Shown here piece after piece: positions 62,838-64,000 of a stretch of DNA of 64,000 nt (its first letter is position 1; each line of letters begins with the position of its first letter). The notes under the pieces were generated by a model that was not told the origin of the DNA, searched no databases, and saw nothing but the letters and a program-made list of their open reading frames with translations. A program made the position numbers and the translations under genes. Source of the stretch: Rhizobiales bacterium SYSU XM002 (GTDB lineage: Bacteria > Pseudomonadota > Alphaproteobacteria > Rhizobiales > Beijerinckiaceae); NCBI GenBank assembly GCA_009846685.1, contig VWVY01000002.1, positions 496,001 through 560,000 on the forward strand, in the 5' to 3' direction.

Positions 62838-63512
62838 ATGCCCTTTTCGAGGCGTACTGTGGTCGCCGGATTGACCTGCCTCGGCTTTGCAGCGGGCGGC
62901 TCGGCCAAGCCCGGCCGGGATGCCGAGCGGATGCTGCTGCATTCCGCAGAGATCGACGATGGCGACACGGTAGCACGGCTTATCGGCATCGGCACCGACC
63001 TCGAAGTTCGCGATGCGCGCGAGCGGACGGCGCTGATGATCGCCACGCACAAGAATCACGTCGAGGTCGCCCGCATCCTGATCGGGGCAGGCGCCGATGT
63101 GAACGCGAAGGATTCGATCGGCGATTCGCCGTTTCTCTACGCGGGCGCGGAAGGGCGGATCGAGATTCTTCGCCTCACGCTCGCGCATGGTGCCGATCTC
63201 GCCGCGACGAACCGCTATGGCGGCACGGCGCTGATTCCGGCTTGCCATCACGGGCATGTCGAGGCTGTCTACATGCTGCTGAAGACGGCAATCGCCGTCG
63301 ACCATATCAACAATCTCGGCTGGACCGCGCTGCTGGAAGCCGTGATCCTCGGCGATGGCGGCCCGACTTACGTCGAAATCGTCGATGCGCTTGTCCATGC
63401 CGGCGCGAATCCGCGCATTGCCGATCGCGAGGGCGTTACGCCGCTGGTGCATGCGCGGCGACGGAGATTCACCGAAATCGCGGCAATTCTCGAACAGGCG
63501 TCGAAACGCTAG
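62838..63512 (+). CDS. Exported ankyrin-repeat protein
   Basis: The 224-residue protein begins with a twin-arginine-like signal (PFSRRTVVAGLTCLGFAAGGSA) and then about five ankyrin repeats, recognisable from RTALMIATHKNHVEVARILIGAGADVNAKD, SPFLYAGAEGRIEILRLTLAHGADLAATN, and GTALIPACHHGHVEAVYMLLK. It probably acts in the periplasm as a binding scaffold, like AnkB proteins. No catalase or other partner is adjacent. tRNA-Asn follows on the other strand. Confidence 0.85.
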   Translation: MPFSRRTVVAGLTCLGFAAGGSAKPGRDAERMLLHSAEIDDGDTVARLIGIGTDLEVRDARERTALMIATHKNHVEVARILIGAGADVNAKDSIGDSPFLYAGAEGRIEILRLTLAHGADLAATNRYGGTALIPACHHGHVEAVYMLLKTAIAVDHINNLGWTALLEAVILGDGGPTYVEIVDALVHAGANPRIADREGVTPLVHARRRRFTEIAAILEQASKR

Positions 63513-63526
63513 AAGGGGGGAAGAGA

Positions 63527-63602
63527 TGGCTCCTCGAGCTGGACTCGAACCAGCGACCATTCGATTAACAGTCGAACGCTCTACCAACTGAGCTATCGAG
63601 GA
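63527..63602 (-). tRNA. tRNA-Asn(GUU)
   Basis: On the minus strand: acceptor TCCTCGA/TCGAGGA, D-arm GCTCAGTTGGTAGAGC, anticodon loop CTGTTAA with anticodon GTT, T-arm CTGGTTCGAGTCCAG and encoded CCA. All features are canonical. Confidence 0.95.
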
Positions 63603-63781
63603 ATGAGGGCTGGCGTTTACCAAAAACGCGCGCCGATGCAAACGCTTTTATGCCGGCCGTTCGTAAAAAATGTCTGACGCGCTCGCGGAAACGTGGGTTG
63701 CACGTGAAAAAAAATGCAGGACCCGGCCGAGTGTATTGCGCCGGACGCAGGGGAGGTCTACAAGCCGCATTCGCAGCGAGG

Positions 63782-63855
63782 GGCCTCGTGGCGGAGTGGT
63801 TACGCAGAGGACTGCAAATCCTTGTACGGGGGTTCGATTCCCTCCGAGGCCTCCA
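63782..63855 (+). tRNA. tRNA-Cys(GCA)
   Basis: Acceptor GGCCTCG/CGAGGCC, D-arm GCGGAGTGGTTACGC, anticodon loop CTGCAAA with anticodon GCA, T-arm GGGGGTTCGATTCCCTC, discriminator T and encoded CCA. A short D-arm is usual for this tRNA. Confidence 0.95.
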
Positions 63856-63992
63856 GTGCCGCCAAGGCACATTTGCCAGTGCGATTCGTCTTCAGGATAA
63901 GCCTCAAGCTCTTGCAATCGCCCCGGCACTCGCGCAAAAGCCGTGAGGGGCGGCCTTCTTGCCGTCTCTGGAACATCGTTCGGGAGCCTTCC

Positions 63993-64000
63993 ATGGCCGA
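63993..64000 (+). CDS. Possible start of a gene cut by the window
   Basis: An ATG at 63993 follows a purine-rich GGGAG nine to ten bases upstream. Only two codons are visible, so this is a guess that a gene starts here. Confidence 0.2.

Overview
The window looks like chromosomal DNA of a high-GC alphaproteobacterium, most likely Hyphomicrobiales (Rhizobiales). Supporting signs are the alaC - hom - glpX - recJ neighbourhood, a complete aapJQMP general amino-acid importer, a two-domain cold-shock protein, an NDUFS4-type complex I subunit, and a three-gene glycolipid locus of the rhizobial Rgt/Arn kind. This is inference from gene content; no rRNA or other decisive marker is present. I saw no prophage, insertion sequence, CRISPR array or replication origin.

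Layout. 0.1-6.8 kb: a lipoprotein, the AlaC-type aminotransferase, a tandem pair of related exported proteins, telA, and small VOC, MarR and DUF1428 genes. 6.9-12.5 kb: hom, glpX, a GNAT acetyltransferase, recJ and an EamA exporter, then tRNA-Glu. 13.0-18.9 kb: an ABC importer followed by urc1, urc4 and upp, which together read as a uracil uptake and URC-type catabolism operon behind a consensus sigma-54 promoter. 19.2-24.0 kb: a GGDEF-EAL protein, a divergent carbamoyltransferase, HutD and an old yellow enzyme. 24.2-30.8 kb: a TetR regulator, an amidohydrolase and a five-component branched-chain-amino-acid-type (HAAT) importer. 30.9-36.7 kb: an IclR regulator, a thioesterase and a pimFCD-like acyl-CoA degradation operon that share a palindromic operator. 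36.8-44.9 kb: a TRAP transporter with a DUF1445 protein and a winged-helix regulator, divergent from a fused 5-oxoprolinase/hydantoinase.

44.9-48.6 kb: a VOC protein, eda, the double cold-shock protein, a DUF192 protein, tRNA-Pro with a copy of its 3' end, the NDUFS4 homologue and tRNA-Arg. 48.6-52.8 kb: a lipid-glycan transferase locus and metC. 53.1-57.7 kb: aapJQMP with regulatory hairpins. 57.8-63.5 kb: a VOC protein, sseA, an MSAD-like tautomerase, alaX, an orphan ChrR-like cupin overlapping a photolyase gene, and an exported ankyrin protein. The end carries tRNA-Asn and tRNA-Cys.

The theme is scavenging of small nitrogen and carbon compounds: four transporter systems lie beside catabolic enzymes and local regulators. 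The items most worth following are the sigma-54 uracil operon, the ChrR-like protein that has lost three of four anti-sigma zinc ligands but keeps its cupin metal site, the carbamoyltransferase that has lost aspartate-binding residues, and the repeated IclR operator.
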